64,000 bases of DNA from Psychrobacter sp. M13 (GCF_030718935.1 NZ_CP132194.1:620001-684000); one strand, 5' to 3'. Shown: positions 45,500 through 56,596, numbered from the stretch's first letter. Notes: generated from the letters alone by a model not told the origin. Program-made: numbers and translations.

Positions 45500-45817
45500 C
45501 TACCTTAAATTTAATAAAGTCTGCGGTGATTGAGTCGCGACTTTAAGTAGAGTAGCTGCTGAGCCTGAAGGTTGACGTTTACCTTGTTCCCAAGCTTGCA
45601 ATGTGCGAATAGAGACCTGCATAATATCGGCAAACTCTCTTTGGGATAGTCCTGTCTTATGACGAGCTTCGATTGCTTCGTTTACCGTCGCCGTATGAGT
45701 TCTACTAATTTCTCCAGCATTCATTTGCTGAACACTGGCTAGCAACAGATCTCCAAGCTCATCACCTGTAAATTTGTGAGTAGTTACATCAATATTATCT
45801 AAATCATTAGTATTCAT
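45500..45817 (-). CDS. Antitoxin of a type II TA pair (HigA/NadS-like, XRE HTH)
   Basis: 105 residues. The C-terminal half is an XRE helix-turn-helix (GLSQREFADIMQVSIRTLQAWEQGKRQPSG, in two pieces about 55-84). The N-terminal half is polar and probably wraps the toxin. It overlaps the upstream toxin gene by four bases (ATGA), in the toxin-first order typical of higBA. It would neutralise the toxin and repress the operon. The next minus-strand sequence is the IS-truncated fragment. Confidence 0.88.
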   Translation of the reverse strand: MNTNDLDNIDVTTHKFTGDELGDLLLASVQQMNAGEISRTHTATVNEAIEARHKTGLSQREFADIMQVSIRTLQAWEQGKRQPSGSAATLLKVATQSPQTLLNLR

Positions 45818-46125
45818 TTGGTAAGCTCCTGCTTAATCTGACGGAGTTTATGACTAGGTATAATATCCAAATTTGATTTGGCATAAATAAGTAATAAAGT
45901 AATTAAACCGTCTTCTAATTGATTAAAATATATAATTCTAACGCTACCGCTTTTACCTTTACCTGCTTGCTTCCAACGTATTTTACGACAGCCACCGCTA
46001 CTTTGAATAACATCACCTGCGTCTGCGTGACTAGCAATAAAAGCGTTCAGTTCTCCTTGCTCCTCCAACGATAATAGACTATCTACCATCTTAGTGTAGA
46101 TAGGTGTTTCTCTTAGAGTGTACAT
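45814..46125 (-). CDS. RelE/HigB-family toxin
   Basis: 103 residues. RelE-like layout: an N-terminal helix pair (YTKMVDSLLSLEEQGELNAFIA), then GDVIQSSGGCRKIRWKQAGKGKSGSVRIIYF and TLLLIYAKSNLDIIP with the K-x-K/R-x catalytic-side basics. By family it is a ribosome-dependent mRNA interferase. It is the first gene of a two-gene operon with a palindromic promoter region. It lies close to the 3' end of tRNA-Pro. Confidence 0.88.
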   Translation of the reverse strand: MYTLRETPIYTKMVDSLLSLEEQGELNAFIASHADAGDVIQSSGGCRKIRWKQAGKGKSGSVRIIYFNQLEDGLITLLLIYAKSNLDIIPSHKLRQIKQELTK

Positions 46126-46143
46126 TCTATTATCTCTTATTAT

Positions 46144-46159
46144 GTATACTACATTGTAG
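46144..46159 (-). promoter_or_regulatory. TA operon promoter/operator
   Basis: CTACATTGTAG (46149-46159) is an 11-bp dyad; its minus-strand reading includes the extended -10 TGCTACAAT. The palindrome GTATAC (46144-46149) adjoins it. It is about 20 bases upstream of the toxin start, where an HTH antitoxin would bind to autorepress. Confidence 0.5.
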
Positions 46160-46241
46160 CATAAAGACTATTTTCTTTGTTTTAATATAAAAAATAATGT
46201 TTGTTTAAAAGGTAGGCTAGCTAAATCTAGTCTTTATAACC

Positions 46242-46276
46242 AAAAAAAAGCCAGCCATTAATTAAAATGACTGACT
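46242..46276 (-). terminator. Terminator downstream of tRNA-Pro
   Basis: AGTCAGTCAT and ATGGCTGGCT (read on the minus strand; plus 46267-46276 and 46249-46258) pair over ten positions with two G-T pairs and are followed by eight T residues. Confidence 0.75.
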
Positions 46277-46295
46277 TCTTTAATACTGCTATGTT

Positions 46296-46372
46296 TGGTC
46301 GGAACGGCAGGATTTGAACCTGCGACCCCTACACCCCCAGTGTAGTGCGCTACCAGACTGCGCTACGCCCCG
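46296..46372 (-). tRNA. tRNA-Pro (anticodon GGG)
   Basis: 77 bases with encoded CCA. The acceptor CGGGGCG pairs with CGTTCCG (two G-T), the D arm has AGCGCAGTCTGGTAGCGC, the anticodon loop CTGGGGG gives GGG (reads CCC), and the T arm has GGTTCAAATCC. The accessory patch begins at its 3' side. Confidence 0.96.
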
Positions 46373-46483
46373 AATGACTGACTATTTTACGCAAATTTAC
46401 TTATATTGCAAGGGTTAATTGTTTTGTAGATTAACCGCTAAATTTACATATCACAATCAGCTTATTCTATTGATCGAAGCTGC

Positions 46484-47989
46484 TTAATCCAACAACACTT
46501 TTAAAATCTCATTCACTTGCTGTGGATTGGCACTACCGCGACTGGCTTTCATTACTTGACCGACTAGACCGTTAAAGGCTTTTTGCTTGCCACCGCGATA
46601 CTCATCGACCATCGCTTGGTTATTAGCAATAACTTCCTCAACGATCGCCTTGATCGCGCCCGTATCGGTTTCTTGTTTTAGACCTTTAGACTCAATGATT
46701 TGATCAGCGGCATCATCGCTATCGCCACCCTCACGCGCGTATAACGCGCTAAAGACAGTCTTGGCCATTTTGCCAGAGAGCGTATCATCAAAGAGTCGCT
46801 TGAGCATATGAGCCAATTGTTTAGCGCTGATAGGTGAGTCAGTGATCTCTTTATCGTCTTTATTCAATGCACCAAGTAGCTCACCCATCACCCAGTTCGC
46901 TGCGATCTTGGCATGCGACTGTCCTGTTTCCTCAACTACCGCTTCATAATAATCGGCTAGTTGACGACTACCCGTTAAGATACGCGCATCATATTCAGAC
47001 AGATCAAGGTCATGCTCTAAGCGTGCTCGACGAGCCACAGGTAGCTCTGGCATAGCAGCTTTGATCTCATCGACCGTATGCTGCTCGATACGTACAGGCA
47101 ACAGATCAGGATCAGGGAAGTAGCGATAGTCGTTAGCGTCTTCTTTAGTGCGCATAACCCGAGTTTGATCTTTTTCAGGATCATAAAGCATCGTCGCTTG
47201 TATGACTTTACCGCCGTCCTCTAAGATATCAATTTGACGCTCGATTTCGCGATGGATAGCGCGTTCGATATTCCTAAATGAGTTTAGGTTTTTCAGCTCA
47301 GTACGCGTGCCAAGATCGCCGCCAGGCCTACGTATCGAGACGTTACAGTCACAGCGGAACGAGCCTTCAGCCATAATGGCATCAGAGATGCCGAGCCAAG
47401 TGACCAGCTGATGGATGGCTTTGATATAAGCGAGTGCCTCGGCTGCGGAGCGCATATCAGGCTCAGAGACAATCTCAATCAGTGGCGTGCCAGCACGGTT
47501 CAGATCGACACCTGTCATACCGTCGACCGCATCATGTACTGATTTGCCTGCATCTTCTTCTAAATGCGCTCGCGTGATACCCATGCGTTTAGGGTATTCA
47601 TTTTTATCCCCTTCATTGACCACCACATCGATATGTCCGCGACCGACAATAGGATTGGCCATTTGGGTGATCTGATAGCCTTTTGGCAAATCAGGATAAA
47701 AGTAGTTCTTACGGTCAAAAGTATTGAATAGCCCCAACTCCGCATTGATACCGATACCGAATTTTAGCGCACGATCGACGACGCCTGCATTCAATACTGG
47801 AAGCACGCCAGGTAAGCCCAAATCGACAATACTGGCTTGAGTATTGGCTTCATGACCAAAATCAGTTGGGGCACTTGAGAATATCTTACTGTCAGTATTT
47901 AGCTGACAGTGAATTTCAATACCAATAACTACTTCATAGCCATCGACGAGCAATTCTTCGCGAACGGCAAACTCTGTCATTTCCATCAT
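46484..47989 (-). CDS. gatB: Asp-tRNA(Asn)/Glu-tRNA(Gln) amidotransferase subunit B
   Basis: 501 residues. The GatB core shows [16 protein letters not shown] near the N-terminus, [31 protein letters not shown] and [16 protein letters not shown]; the C-terminal YqeY-like tail has [26 protein letters not shown]. It activates the mischarged Glu or Asp on tRNA for amidation. Start choice among three close Met codons is uncertain by 1-4 residues. It is separated from gatA by an unrelated 110-residue gene. Confidence 0.96.
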   Translation of the reverse strand: MMEMTEFAVREELLVDGYEVVIGIEIHCQLNTDSKIFSSAPTDFGHEANTQASIVDLGLPGVLPVLNAGVVDRALKFGIGINAELGLFNTFDRKNYFYPDLPKGYQITQMANPIVGRGHIDVVVNEGDKNEYPKRMGITRAHLEEDAGKSVHDAVDGMTGVDLNRAGTPLIEIVSEPDMRSAAEALAYIKAIHQLVTWLGISDAIMAEGSFRCDCNVSIRRPGGDLGTRTELKNLNSFRNIERAIHREIERQIDILEDGGKVIQATMLYDPEKDQTRVMRTKEDANDYRYFPDPDLLPVRIEQHTVDEIKAAMPELPVARRARLEHDLDLSEYDARILTGSRQLADYYEAVVEETGQSHAKIAANWVMGELLGALNKDDKEITDSPISAKQLAHMLKRLFDDTLSGKMAKTVFSALYAREGGDSDDAADQIIESKGLKQETDTGAIKAIVEEVIANNQAMVDEYRGGKQKAFNGLVGQVMKASRGSANPQQVNEILKVLLD

Positions 47990-48133
47990 AAAATCCCATC
48001 ATAAAATTTAAATAGATCTTAAAACTGCATTTATTACTTATTATTAACTTATCTAAAGTGTTCTAACTAATACGGCTAGCGAAGTAGGCTTAGTATCAAT
48101 CCGTTTGTTAAGGATTAATTCATTAAGCACCCT

Positions 48134-48466
48134 TTAATGATGATTCAACATCTGCGTATAAGTGTCCGCAAAAATCTCACTATTTCCGCCACTTTGATAA
48201 AAGGCAGGAATAACATAACTTACTAAGATTCTAAATTTACCTTGGCGATACAAGCTGCTTATTAAAGGTTCCACTTGCTTAGCATCTTCAAATCCATAGG
48301 GTGCAATCGTTTTTTCAAACCTTTCGTAAAACGCTGCAAAAAAACTTGGACTATCTTCGAAGTTTTTATCAAAGTATTCTTCTATCTTTTGAAGCTCTAT
48401 TTTTAGAGCGTTGGCTTGATTATCATCTAAGTCATAGTCTTGCTTCATCATGTCAATAAAACTCAT
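48134..48466 (-). CDS. Hypothetical protein between gatA and gatB
   Basis: 110 residues, with a good ribosome site (CTGGAGAT). Acidic, mostly helical sequence rich in Phe and Tyr (YFDKNFEDSPSFFAAFYERF), with no signal or membrane segment. I do not recognise the family. It sits 106 bases after gatA and 144 bases before gatB on the same strand, so it may be co-transcribed with the amidotransferase; nothing links it functionally. Confidence 0.7.
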   Translation of the reverse strand: MSFIDMMKQDYDLDDNQANALKIELQKIEEYFDKNFEDSPSFFAAFYERFEKTIAPYGFEDAKQVEPLISSLYRQGKFRILVSYVIPAFYQSGGNSEIFADTYTQMLNHH

Positions 48467-48572
48467 TTTATATCTCCAGTGAAGTAAAAGGTAAAGTTAA
48501 AAGCTAAGTCAGAATTTTGTACACTTGAAAGTTTCAGTTCGATACAGTAAGTTATTTAACTATAGCAATATC

Positions 48573-50069
48573 TTAAACGCTCTGTTTTGCGATAAGTGAA
48601 TGCTGCAAGTGGTGATCGGTGTGTTGCTGGAATAGATGCGCTGTGGTCAGCAGCTTGCTTTCTTCCCAATGTTTACCGATAAGCTGTAAGCCTACTGGTA
48701 GGCCCTCAGACGTTAAGCCGACGGGCTGGCTGATAGAGGGCAGACCTGCAAGATTGACCCCAATAGTATAAACGTCACCTAAGTACATCGTCGCTGAATC
48801 CAAGTCATCGCTAAGCTTGTAAGCTGCGGTTGGCGCAGTAGGACTAGCAATGACATCACAACTCTCAAAGGCATCTTCAAAGTCTTTGATGATGATACGG
48901 CGTATCTTTTGTGCCTTAGTATAATAAGCATCAAAGTAGCCTGCCGACAGGGCGTAAGTGCCCATCAAAATACGGCGCTGCACCTCAGGGCCAAAACCTT
49001 CCGAGCGTGAACGAGTATACAGATCAATTAAGTCTTTTGGATCCTCGCAACGATAGCCAAAACGTACCCCATCAAAACGCGATAAGTTTGATGAAGCCTC
49101 GGCTGGGGCGAGCATATAGTAAGTGGCAAGGGTAATCTCAGGATCAGTAATAGTGACTTCAACGATAGTAGCGCCCAGCTCTTCATATTTACTCAATGCC
49201 GCGCGTACTGATTTTTCGACCTCACTATCAAGACCTGCACCGAAGTACTCTTTGGCGACACCGATGCGTAGACCCGCGAAAGGCTTATCGCCTGCATTGG
49301 CTACTGCTTCATCAAGATCGCTCACGTAGTCAGGCATATCATGTTTGATAGACGTGGCATCACGTGGATCATGTCCGATCATTGGTTGCAGCAGATACGC
49401 ACAGTCGCGAGCGCTATGACCTAAGCTACCTGCTTGATCTAGGCTTGAGGCATAAGCAATCATGCCAAAGCGTGATACTCGGCCATAAGTCGGTTTGATA
49501 CCGGTTAACCCACAGAATGATGCAGGTTGACGAATCGAGCCACCCGTATCGCTGGCAGTAGCTAGCGGGACGAAGCCTGCGGCAACCGCAGCGGCACTGC
49601 CGCCTGATGAGCCACCAGGTACACGCTCCAAATCCCATGGGTTTTGTACCGTGCCATAATAAGAGCTGCTATTATCAGAGCCCATCGCAAACTCATCCAT
49701 ATTCAGCTTACCTAAGCTAATCATGCCCGCGTTTTCGATATTCGATACGATAGTGGCATTATAAGGCGAGACAAAGTTATGCAGCATTTTTGAGCCACAA
49801 GTGGTCAGTACGCCTTGAGTGCAAAAGATATCTTTATGTGCCATAGGAATACCCAGTAGCATACGATTATCACCTTGTGCACGCATCTCATCAGCGGCTT
49901 TTGCTTGCGCAAGCGCTGTCTGGGAAGTATGAGTAATAAAGCTGTTAATCTTGCTATCTAAGGCGTCAATGCGCTTGATATAATGCTCGGTTAATTCCAA
50001 GCTGCTAAATTGTTTATTCTGCAGACCCGCAATCAATTGCTGGGTGGATAAATGATGAATCTCAGACAT
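48573..50069 (-). CDS. gatA: Asp-tRNA(Asn)/Glu-tRNA(Gln) amidotransferase subunit A
   Basis: 498 residues, amidase signature family. The catalytic triad is visible: Lys in PMAHKDIFC (about residue 77), Ser in [17 protein letters not shown], and the nucleophile region [14 protein letters not shown] (about 150-163). It releases ammonia from Gln for transfer to the tRNA-bound Glu or Asp. gatC precedes it by 136 bases on the same strand. Confidence 0.97.
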   Translation of the reverse strand: MSEIHHLSTQQLIAGLQNKQFSSLELTEHYIKRIDALDSKINSFITHTSQTALAQAKAADEMRAQGDNRMLLGIPMAHKDIFCTQGVLTTCGSKMLHNFVSPYNATIVSNIENAGMISLGKLNMDEFAMGSDNSSSYYGTVQNPWDLERVPGGSSGGSAAAVAAGFVPLATASDTGGSIRQPASFCGLTGIKPTYGRVSRFGMIAYASSLDQAGSLGHSARDCAYLLQPMIGHDPRDATSIKHDMPDYVSDLDEAVANAGDKPFAGLRIGVAKEYFGAGLDSEVEKSVRAALSKYEELGATIVEVTITDPEITLATYYMLAPAEASSNLSRFDGVRFGYRCEDPKDLIDLYTRSRSEGFGPEVQRRILMGTYALSAGYFDAYYTKAQKIRRIIIKDFEDAFESCDVIASPTAPTAAYKLSDDLDSATMYLGDVYTIGVNLAGLPSISQPVGLTSEGLPVGLQLIGKHWEESKLLTTAHLFQQHTDHHLQHSLIAKQSV

Positions 50070-50205
50070 AAGGGGTCGTCCGTCATAATGTTAATAGTGC
50101 TAAGTGCACTAAATAAGAAAATAGTAGTGATGCCATTTAATATAACTAAGCTAATCGTATAACTGAGCTAGTTTATGTACTAGGCTGAGCCATTATTCGA
50201 TGCTG

Positions 50206-50520
50206 TTATTCAATAACTTGCGGCACTAAATATAAACCTGCCTCTGTTGCTGGCGCGACAGATTGATTACGCTCACGATCGATATCATGATGGGCAACAT
50301 CAGCGCGTAGTTCTTGGCAAGCCTCATGGATATTGGCGAGGGGCGTCAGCTCGTCAGTGTCGACAGCGGCTAGCGTATCCATCAAAGTCAATACTTTACT
50401 GATCTCATTAGCATAACTGTCAGCAGTATCGGCATCGACACCTAAGCGAGCTAAGCTGGCAACTTCTAATATTTCTTGACGACTGACGCTACTATCACTA
50501 GTTGACGTTTGCGGTGACAT
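50206..50520 (-). CDS. gatC: Asp-tRNA(Asn)/Glu-tRNA(Gln) amidotransferase subunit C
   Basis: 104 residues. VSRQEILEVASLARLGVD near the N-terminus, ANEISKVLTLMDTLAAVDTDELTPLANIHE and the C-terminal YLVPQVIE are the GatC pattern. It stabilises the GatAB complex. It is the first gene of the gat group and divergent from mreB across a 0.9-kb region holding a MITE-like element. Confidence 0.95.
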   Translation of the reverse strand: MSPQTSTSDSSVSRQEILEVASLARLGVDADTADSYANEISKVLTLMDTLAAVDTDELTPLANIHEACQELRADVAHHDIDRERNQSVAPATEAGLYLVPQVIE

Positions 50521-50767
50521 AATTTCTCCAATTAAAGCAGTGTTAAAAAAGGATAAGAAACGACTACGTAAATAGTTAGAGTCGGGCTAAATAATTTGAA
50601 ACATAAACTATCATAAGTCATTTATTATAAAGCATCTGAGATGATTTTACAGAATATGAGCGCTTATTCGCCCGCAATTGTAAAGAGTGAGTAACATGAG
50701 CTGGTGATTATTTATTTATTATCAATTGTTTGCCTATTTATAGAACAAATAAGATACAGTAAATACT

Positions 50768-51091
50768 AGGGTCTGTTGAACATTCGAACGTGGCACTGAC
50801 AGAGACTATTTTTTAGGCGCTTCGCAGATAAAAATTGTAAGTTTAGTCATTCTAAGCGTCTATTTTTAGCAATGAAGCGGCAAAAAAGAGTCCTGTCCCA
50901 CTCGAGCACAGCTCTCGTCTTGCGAACGGGCAAAGCAGTGCTTTGCTCGATCCGTTCTCAGGGCTGATGCTAAAATCGCTCTATTCGTTGTAAAAATCTA
51001 GCTAAGGCATCTGCATTATCTGCTATTTTTACTTAGACTAGAACCATTTTAGCTATCAGCAGTGCCCTCTTGTGAATGTTCAACAGACCCT
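50768..51091. repeat. MITE-like element, copy 2
   Basis: 324 bases bounded by perfect 18-bp inverted repeats (AGGGTCTGTTGAACATTC at both ends, read inward), with CT/AG just outside also complementary. It is non-coding. The interior matches copy 1 (25258-25525) almost throughout, but this copy has an extra block of about 57 bases (50900-50958) that itself forms a hairpin (GAACGG...CCGTTC with CAAAGCA/TGCTTTG inside, 50924-50957). It lies between divergent gatC and mreB. Confidence 0.85.
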
Positions 51092-52446
<1,355 letters not shown>

Positions 52447-52551
52447 GTTTTTGAGTTTAAGCAGTATAACTAAAATATAAAATTTAAGGCAGTCGTAAAG
52501 ACTGCTTTTTTTATAGCAGTATCTTCAAGCATGGATAAAGTTAGATAATTT

Positions 52552-53556
52552 ATGATCCCAAGTATTTTTGCACGCCAGCCTTTATCACTACGTATTACTG
52601 CTATTGTATTAATAGCAGCGCTCATACTTATGTGGTTTGATAGCAAAAATCCTGAATGGTTCAAACCAGTGCGCAATCTTAGTCATTCGGCAATGCAGCC
52701 TATCTATGAGTTGTCCTTGTTGCCAAGCTATGCCAGTCATTGGGTGAGTGGTAGCGGCCAATCAAAAGAATCACTACGCCGCGAAAACGTTCAGCTCAAA
52801 TCCCAGCTTATTCACGCCCAAGCCAAACTGCAACAGCAGGACTATATCTTAGCGCAAAATGCGCGGCTGCAAGGTGTATTGTCAACGACTAGGCCTGAAC
52901 AGTTCGATCTAAATTTAGCGCAAGTGATCGGTACTGACACTAATCCGCTCAAACAAATCGTCGTGCTCAATAAGGGCGAGCAAGACGGGGTACAGGTCGG
53001 GCAAACCGTCATTGATGAAGATGGTGTATTAGGTCAGATTATCAATGTTTATCCGAATACCAGCCGGTTACTGTTAATCACCGATAAGCAGCAGTCGGTC
53101 GCCGTGACCATCAAGCGTACTGGTCAGCGCGGTATTGTAACGGGTGAGGGTATTCCGTCCTCATTGCGATTAAACTATGTTTTTAAGACCTCAGATGTGC
53201 GCGTTGGTGATGAGCTAGTATCATCAGGCCTAGGTGGTCGGATTCCTGCAGGTTTTAGAGTAGGGCGCGTTGCACTCATTAAGGATACCCAAGCGGATAA
53301 TTTTAGAAGTATTAACGTTACCCCAGCGGCTAATTTTATTGACAATGCTTATGTACTTATTTTGCAAGATAAAGCGACTGTTGCTGCTGATATCGACCAG
53401 CCAGAATTTGCTACTGCACCAAATACGCCTATAGCAAATACTTCTATAGATAGTAGTGCTATAAGTTCGATGGCAACACAGTCAAATCATCAGTCAACAT
53501 CTCAGCTAAGCGCTCAAAACCTTGTAGCAGCTACTCATGATTCAGTGTTGAGGTAG
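52552..53556 (+). CDS. mreC: Rod shape-determining protein MreC
   Basis: 334 residues. A transmembrane helix (ITAIVLIAALILMWFD) is followed by a coiled coil (ESLRRENVQLKSQLIHAQAKLQQQD) and the MreC beta domains (VIGTDTNPLKQIVVLNKGEQDGVQVGQTVIDEDGVLGQI; RLLLITDKQQSVAV). The last 60 residues are Ser/Thr/Gln-rich and probably disordered. A periplasmic scaffold linking MreB to penicillin-binding proteins. 105 bases after mreB. Confidence 0.95.
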   Translation: MIPSIFARQPLSLRITAIVLIAALILMWFDSKNPEWFKPVRNLSHSAMQPIYELSLLPSYASHWVSGSGQSKESLRRENVQLKSQLIHAQAKLQQQDYILAQNARLQGVLSTTRPEQFDLNLAQVIGTDTNPLKQIVVLNKGEQDGVQVGQTVIDEDGVLGQIINVYPNTSRLLLITDKQQSVAVTIKRTGQRGIVTGEGIPSSLRLNYVFKTSDVRVGDELVSSGLGGRIPAGFRVGRVALIKDTQADNFRSINVTPAANFIDNAYVLILQDKATVAADIDQPEFATAPNTPIANTSIDSSAISSMATQSNHQSTSQLSAQNLVAATHDSVLR

Positions 53557-53562
53557 GCTGTC

Positions 53563-54048
53563 ATGATATACCCAGAATCTGAGCACCCCACAGGTTTTTT
53601 ACTATTAGCCATTATACTAAGTTTCGTGGTTGCCTCATCGCTAAATGTTTATCCTTTGAGTCCGACTATGGCGACTTTGCGGCCGATGGTGATGATCATG
53701 GTGTTGATTTTTTGGTTGATGTTTCAGCCGCGCTATGTCGGGTTTTTCATTGCCTTTACTATTGGCCTTATCGCTGATTTATTGCTGGATACACGCTTAG
53801 GACAGCAAGCCTTTGCGGCGGTAGTCGTAGCGCTAGTGGTCAAGACGAGTAGTATTTATATCAAGCAGCTTAACACTGCTAGCGCTTGGTTTATAGCGAC
53901 ATTAGGGCTAATCGCTTTTCAGCTGAGTCTTTGGGTCTTGCAGCTCATTACACAAAATGCTTTTGTTATTCAGTCAGGCTTATCTATAGTGATGAGTATC
54001 TTAAGCTGGCCATTAATTTTATTAGCGCTACGCAAATTTACTCGCTAA
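53563..54048 (+). CDS. mreD: Rod shape-determining protein MreD
   Basis: 161 residues with about five hydrophobic helices (LLLAIILSFVVASSLNVYPL, PMVMIMVLIFWLMFQPRYVGFF, GLIADLLLDTRLGQQAF, and two more). GLIADLLLDTRLGQ is the conserved MreD segment. It is the membrane partner of MreC, starting six bases after the mreC stop. Confidence 0.95.
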   Translation: MIYPESEHPTGFLLLAIILSFVVASSLNVYPLSPTMATLRPMVMIMVLIFWLMFQPRYVGFFIAFTIGLIADLLLDTRLGQQAFAAVVVALVVKTSSIYIKQLNTASAWFIATLGLIAFQLSLWVLQLITQNAFVIQSGLSIVMSILSWPLILLALRKFTR

Positions 54049-54082
54049 ATCAACAGATCTCAATATACTTAAGAGAGCCATC

Positions 54083-54760
54083 ATGGACATTATCTTAGCT
54101 TCAGGCTCACCGCGTCGCCGTGAGCTACTGACGAGCGCACAGCTTGACTTTCAAGTAATCAGTGTGGATATCGACGAGAGTGTCTTGACGGATGAGTCGC
54201 CGCAAGACTATATCCAACGTATGGTCGCAAGCAAAGCTGATGCTGCGATTAAGCAATTAGATCTTAACGATCAACACCATCAGCCTGAATTATATATGTC
54301 ATCCGATAGCTTTATTATGTTGACCGCTGACACTATAGGCGTCTTGCCAGATGGTAAAACCGTATTGGTCAAACCTGAGGATCGCGCCCATGCGTATGAT
54401 ATGTGGCAGCAAATGTCTGATAATACCCATCAGGTCTGGACGGCGGTGCAAGCGACGTTAGTCGTAAGGGATCATGAGTCTTTAGTAGCGACATGGCAAC
54501 AACAAATTATAGAGCGTACAGCGGTTAGTTTTGTTCCACTAACACTTTCAATGATGAGCGATTACTGGGATAGTGGCGAGCCTGCGGATAAGGCAGGTGC
54601 TTACGGTATTCAGGGTTTAGCCGCAGCTTGGGTCACTCATATCAATGGCAGTTATACTAATGTCGTCGGCCTGCCATTAGCACAAACTTTGGCGCTTATA
54701 AATAAAGCATCTACAGAATACAATCGTCAAAGTGCTAGGTGTCTGAGTGCCAGTCACTAG
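54083..54760 (+). CDS. maf: Maf-family nucleotide pyrophosphatase
   Basis: 225 residues. ILASGSPRRRELLTSAQLDFQVI at the N-terminus, the catalytic Asp in LTADTIGVLPDGK, and GEPADKAGAYGIQGLAAAW near the end are Maf signatures (YhdE subclass, dTTP/UTP pyrophosphatase). It carries a small polar insertion after VASKADAAIKQ that lengthens it beyond the usual 190-200 residues. The usual LGKP is VKPED here. The mreD-maf-rng order is conserved in gammaproteobacteria. Confidence 0.93.
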   Translation: MDIILASGSPRRRELLTSAQLDFQVISVDIDESVLTDESPQDYIQRMVASKADAAIKQLDLNDQHHQPELYMSSDSFIMLTADTIGVLPDGKTVLVKPEDRAHAYDMWQQMSDNTHQVWTAVQATLVVRDHESLVATWQQQIIERTAVSFVPLTLSMMSDYWDSGEPADKAGAYGIQGLAAAWVTHINGSYTNVVGLPLAQTLALINKASTEYNRQSARCLSASH

Positions 54761-54913
54761 GTTTCGCCATTTTCTTTTTCTTTATAGCCTTCGCCACTCT
54801 TAAAACTGTATTGAGACACATAATGATACGGCTATACAGTGGGCGAGCCTGAGCGCGTTTGTTACACTATCAGCTACAAAATCATCTATGAGCATAATAA
54901 AAGAAGAGGCCCT

Positions 54914-56587
54914 ATGTCTGAAGAGCTACTAATTAATGTCAGTCCTATGGAATCCCGAGTAGCTGTGCTGGATAACGGAGTCTTAGGTGAGATCTATATC
55001 GAGCGCCATCATAAGCTTGGCTTAGTAGGCAATATTTATCTAGGGACAGTGGTACGAGTGCTACCAGGTATGCAAGCTGCGTTTGTCGATATTGGACAAT
55101 CACGCACGGCTTTTTTACATGTGAATGACATGCAGCGAGAGCCACGCCCACAAGCTAGTATCGGGCCCTCAATAGTTCAGATGGATGATAAGACTGCTGA
55201 TAAAAACGACACCATCGATAGCATTAATAGTATCAGCAAAATAAACAAGACTACTAATGATGCGCCAAGCACTAATGAGAAAAGTGCCACTGTTATATCC
55301 GCTGATAATATCAATGCAACACCACCTGTTGTACTGCCAAAAAGTACAGTTACCATAGCTAGCAAAAGCCTTATTCAAAATCGCTTGCATGAGTCTCAGC
55401 GCGTGTTAGTACAAGTCACCAAAGATCAGCTGGGGAGTAAAGGCGCGCGTTTAACCACTAACATCTCTTTGCCCTCGCGGTATCTTGTTTACTTGCCATC
55501 GAGTGATCATATTGGTATCTCACAGCGTATCGATAGTATTGATGAGCGCACTCGTCTCAAGACTGAGCTGACTAGTTTGATGCAAACCGTCAACCTAAAA
55601 GGCGGATTGATTGCGCGTACGGCAGCTGAGCGCGTCCCTGTTGATAAGCTTGAAGAAGATATCTACTATCTTTTGCAACTATGGCGCACTATCTGTGCGC
55701 GTCGCCAAGAGATTACTCATCATCAAAGCTCTGAGCTTATTTATCAAGAGCTATCGCTACCACTGCGCTCTATTCGTGATTTAGTGCATAGTGACACCGA
55801 AAAAGTTATTATCGACAATGCACAAATCTATGAGCAAGTACTCCGTTTTGCCAAAGAGTTTGTGCCTTTTATCGAAGAGCGTATTGTTCATTATACCGCT
55901 GAACCTGCACTCTTTGATGTGCACCGCGTTGAGGAAGATCTGCGTGATGCTCTCAAACGCCGTGTTGATCTAAAGTCTGGCGGTTATCTGATTATTGATC
56001 AAACTGAGGCAATGACCACTATTGATGTTAATACAGGCTCTTATGTTGGTGGTCGTTCGTTAGAAGACACCGTATATAAGACCAATCTTGAGGCCACCCA
56101 TGCGATAGCCAGTCAGCTGCGCCTGCGCAATTTAGGTGGTATTATCATTCTTGATTTTATTGATATGCTTGAGCAAGAGCATAAAGATGATGTACTTACT
56201 AGCTTGCGAGAGCAACTGGTTCGTGATTATGCTAAGACCAATATCACCCAAGTCAGTGAGCTAGGTCTAGTTGAAATGACTCGTAAGCGCACGCGTGAGT
56301 CACTAGGCCAACAGTTATGTGAGCCATGCGTGACTTGTCAAGGTCGCGGCTTTATAAAAACCGCTGAAACGGTCTGCTTTGAAATATTTCGTGAGATGAT
56401 GCGCTGCGCTCGTACTTATAACTCACCGAAGAAGTTTACCGTTGTCGCTCACGCTGCAGTTATTGATTTATTACTGACCTCAGAGGCGGACACGGTTGCT
56501 GACTTAGAGTATCTACTTGGGCGAGTGATCACTTTTGAAGTGGAGAATCTATATACTCAGGAACAATATGATATTGTTTTGGATTAG
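54914..56587 (+). CDS. rng: Ribonuclease G with insertion in the S1 domain
   Basis: 557 residues from the ATG at 54914, with AGAGG upstream; a GTG 25 codons earlier is in frame but unsupported. The N-terminal S1 domain (GNIYLGTVVRVLPGMQAAFVDIG) is interrupted at about residues 75-150 by a Ser/Thr/Asn/Asp-rich low-complexity segment before LVQVTKDQLGSKGARLT. The catalytic domain is intact (TTIDVNTGSYVGG, GGIIILDFIDM) with the Zn-link CEPCVTC. There is no RNase E-type scaffold tail. It processes the 16S rRNA 5' end and mRNAs. Normal RNase G is about 490 residues. Confidence 0.94.
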   Translation: MSEELLINVSPMESRVAVLDNGVLGEIYIERHHKLGLVGNIYLGTVVRVLPGMQAAFVDIGQSRTAFLHVNDMQREPRPQASIGPSIVQMDDKTADKNDTIDSINSISKINKTTNDAPSTNEKSATVISADNINATPPVVLPKSTVTIASKSLIQNRLHESQRVLVQVTKDQLGSKGARLTTNISLPSRYLVYLPSSDHIGISQRIDSIDERTRLKTELTSLMQTVNLKGGLIARTAAERVPVDKLEEDIYYLLQLWRTICARRQEITHHQSSELIYQELSLPLRSIRDLVHSDTEKVIIDNAQIYEQVLRFAKEFVPFIEERIVHYTAEPALFDVHRVEEDLRDALKRRVDLKSGGYLIIDQTEAMTTIDVNTGSYVGGRSLEDTVYKTNLEATHAIASQLRLRNLGGIIILDFIDMLEQEHKDDVLTSLREQLVRDYAKTNITQVSELGLVEMTRKRTRESLGQQLCEPCVTCQGRGFIKTAETVCFEIFREMMRCARTYNSPKKFTVVAHAAVIDLLLTSEADTVADLEYLLGRVITFEVENLYTQEQYDIVLD

Positions 56588-56596
56588 AGATTGTCC

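Noticed and set aside
46296..46372. Island integrated at tRNA-Pro with flanking att repeats
   Set aside because: No direct repeat of the tRNA 3' end and no integrase gene were found in the window, so a bona fide integrated element cannot be claimed.
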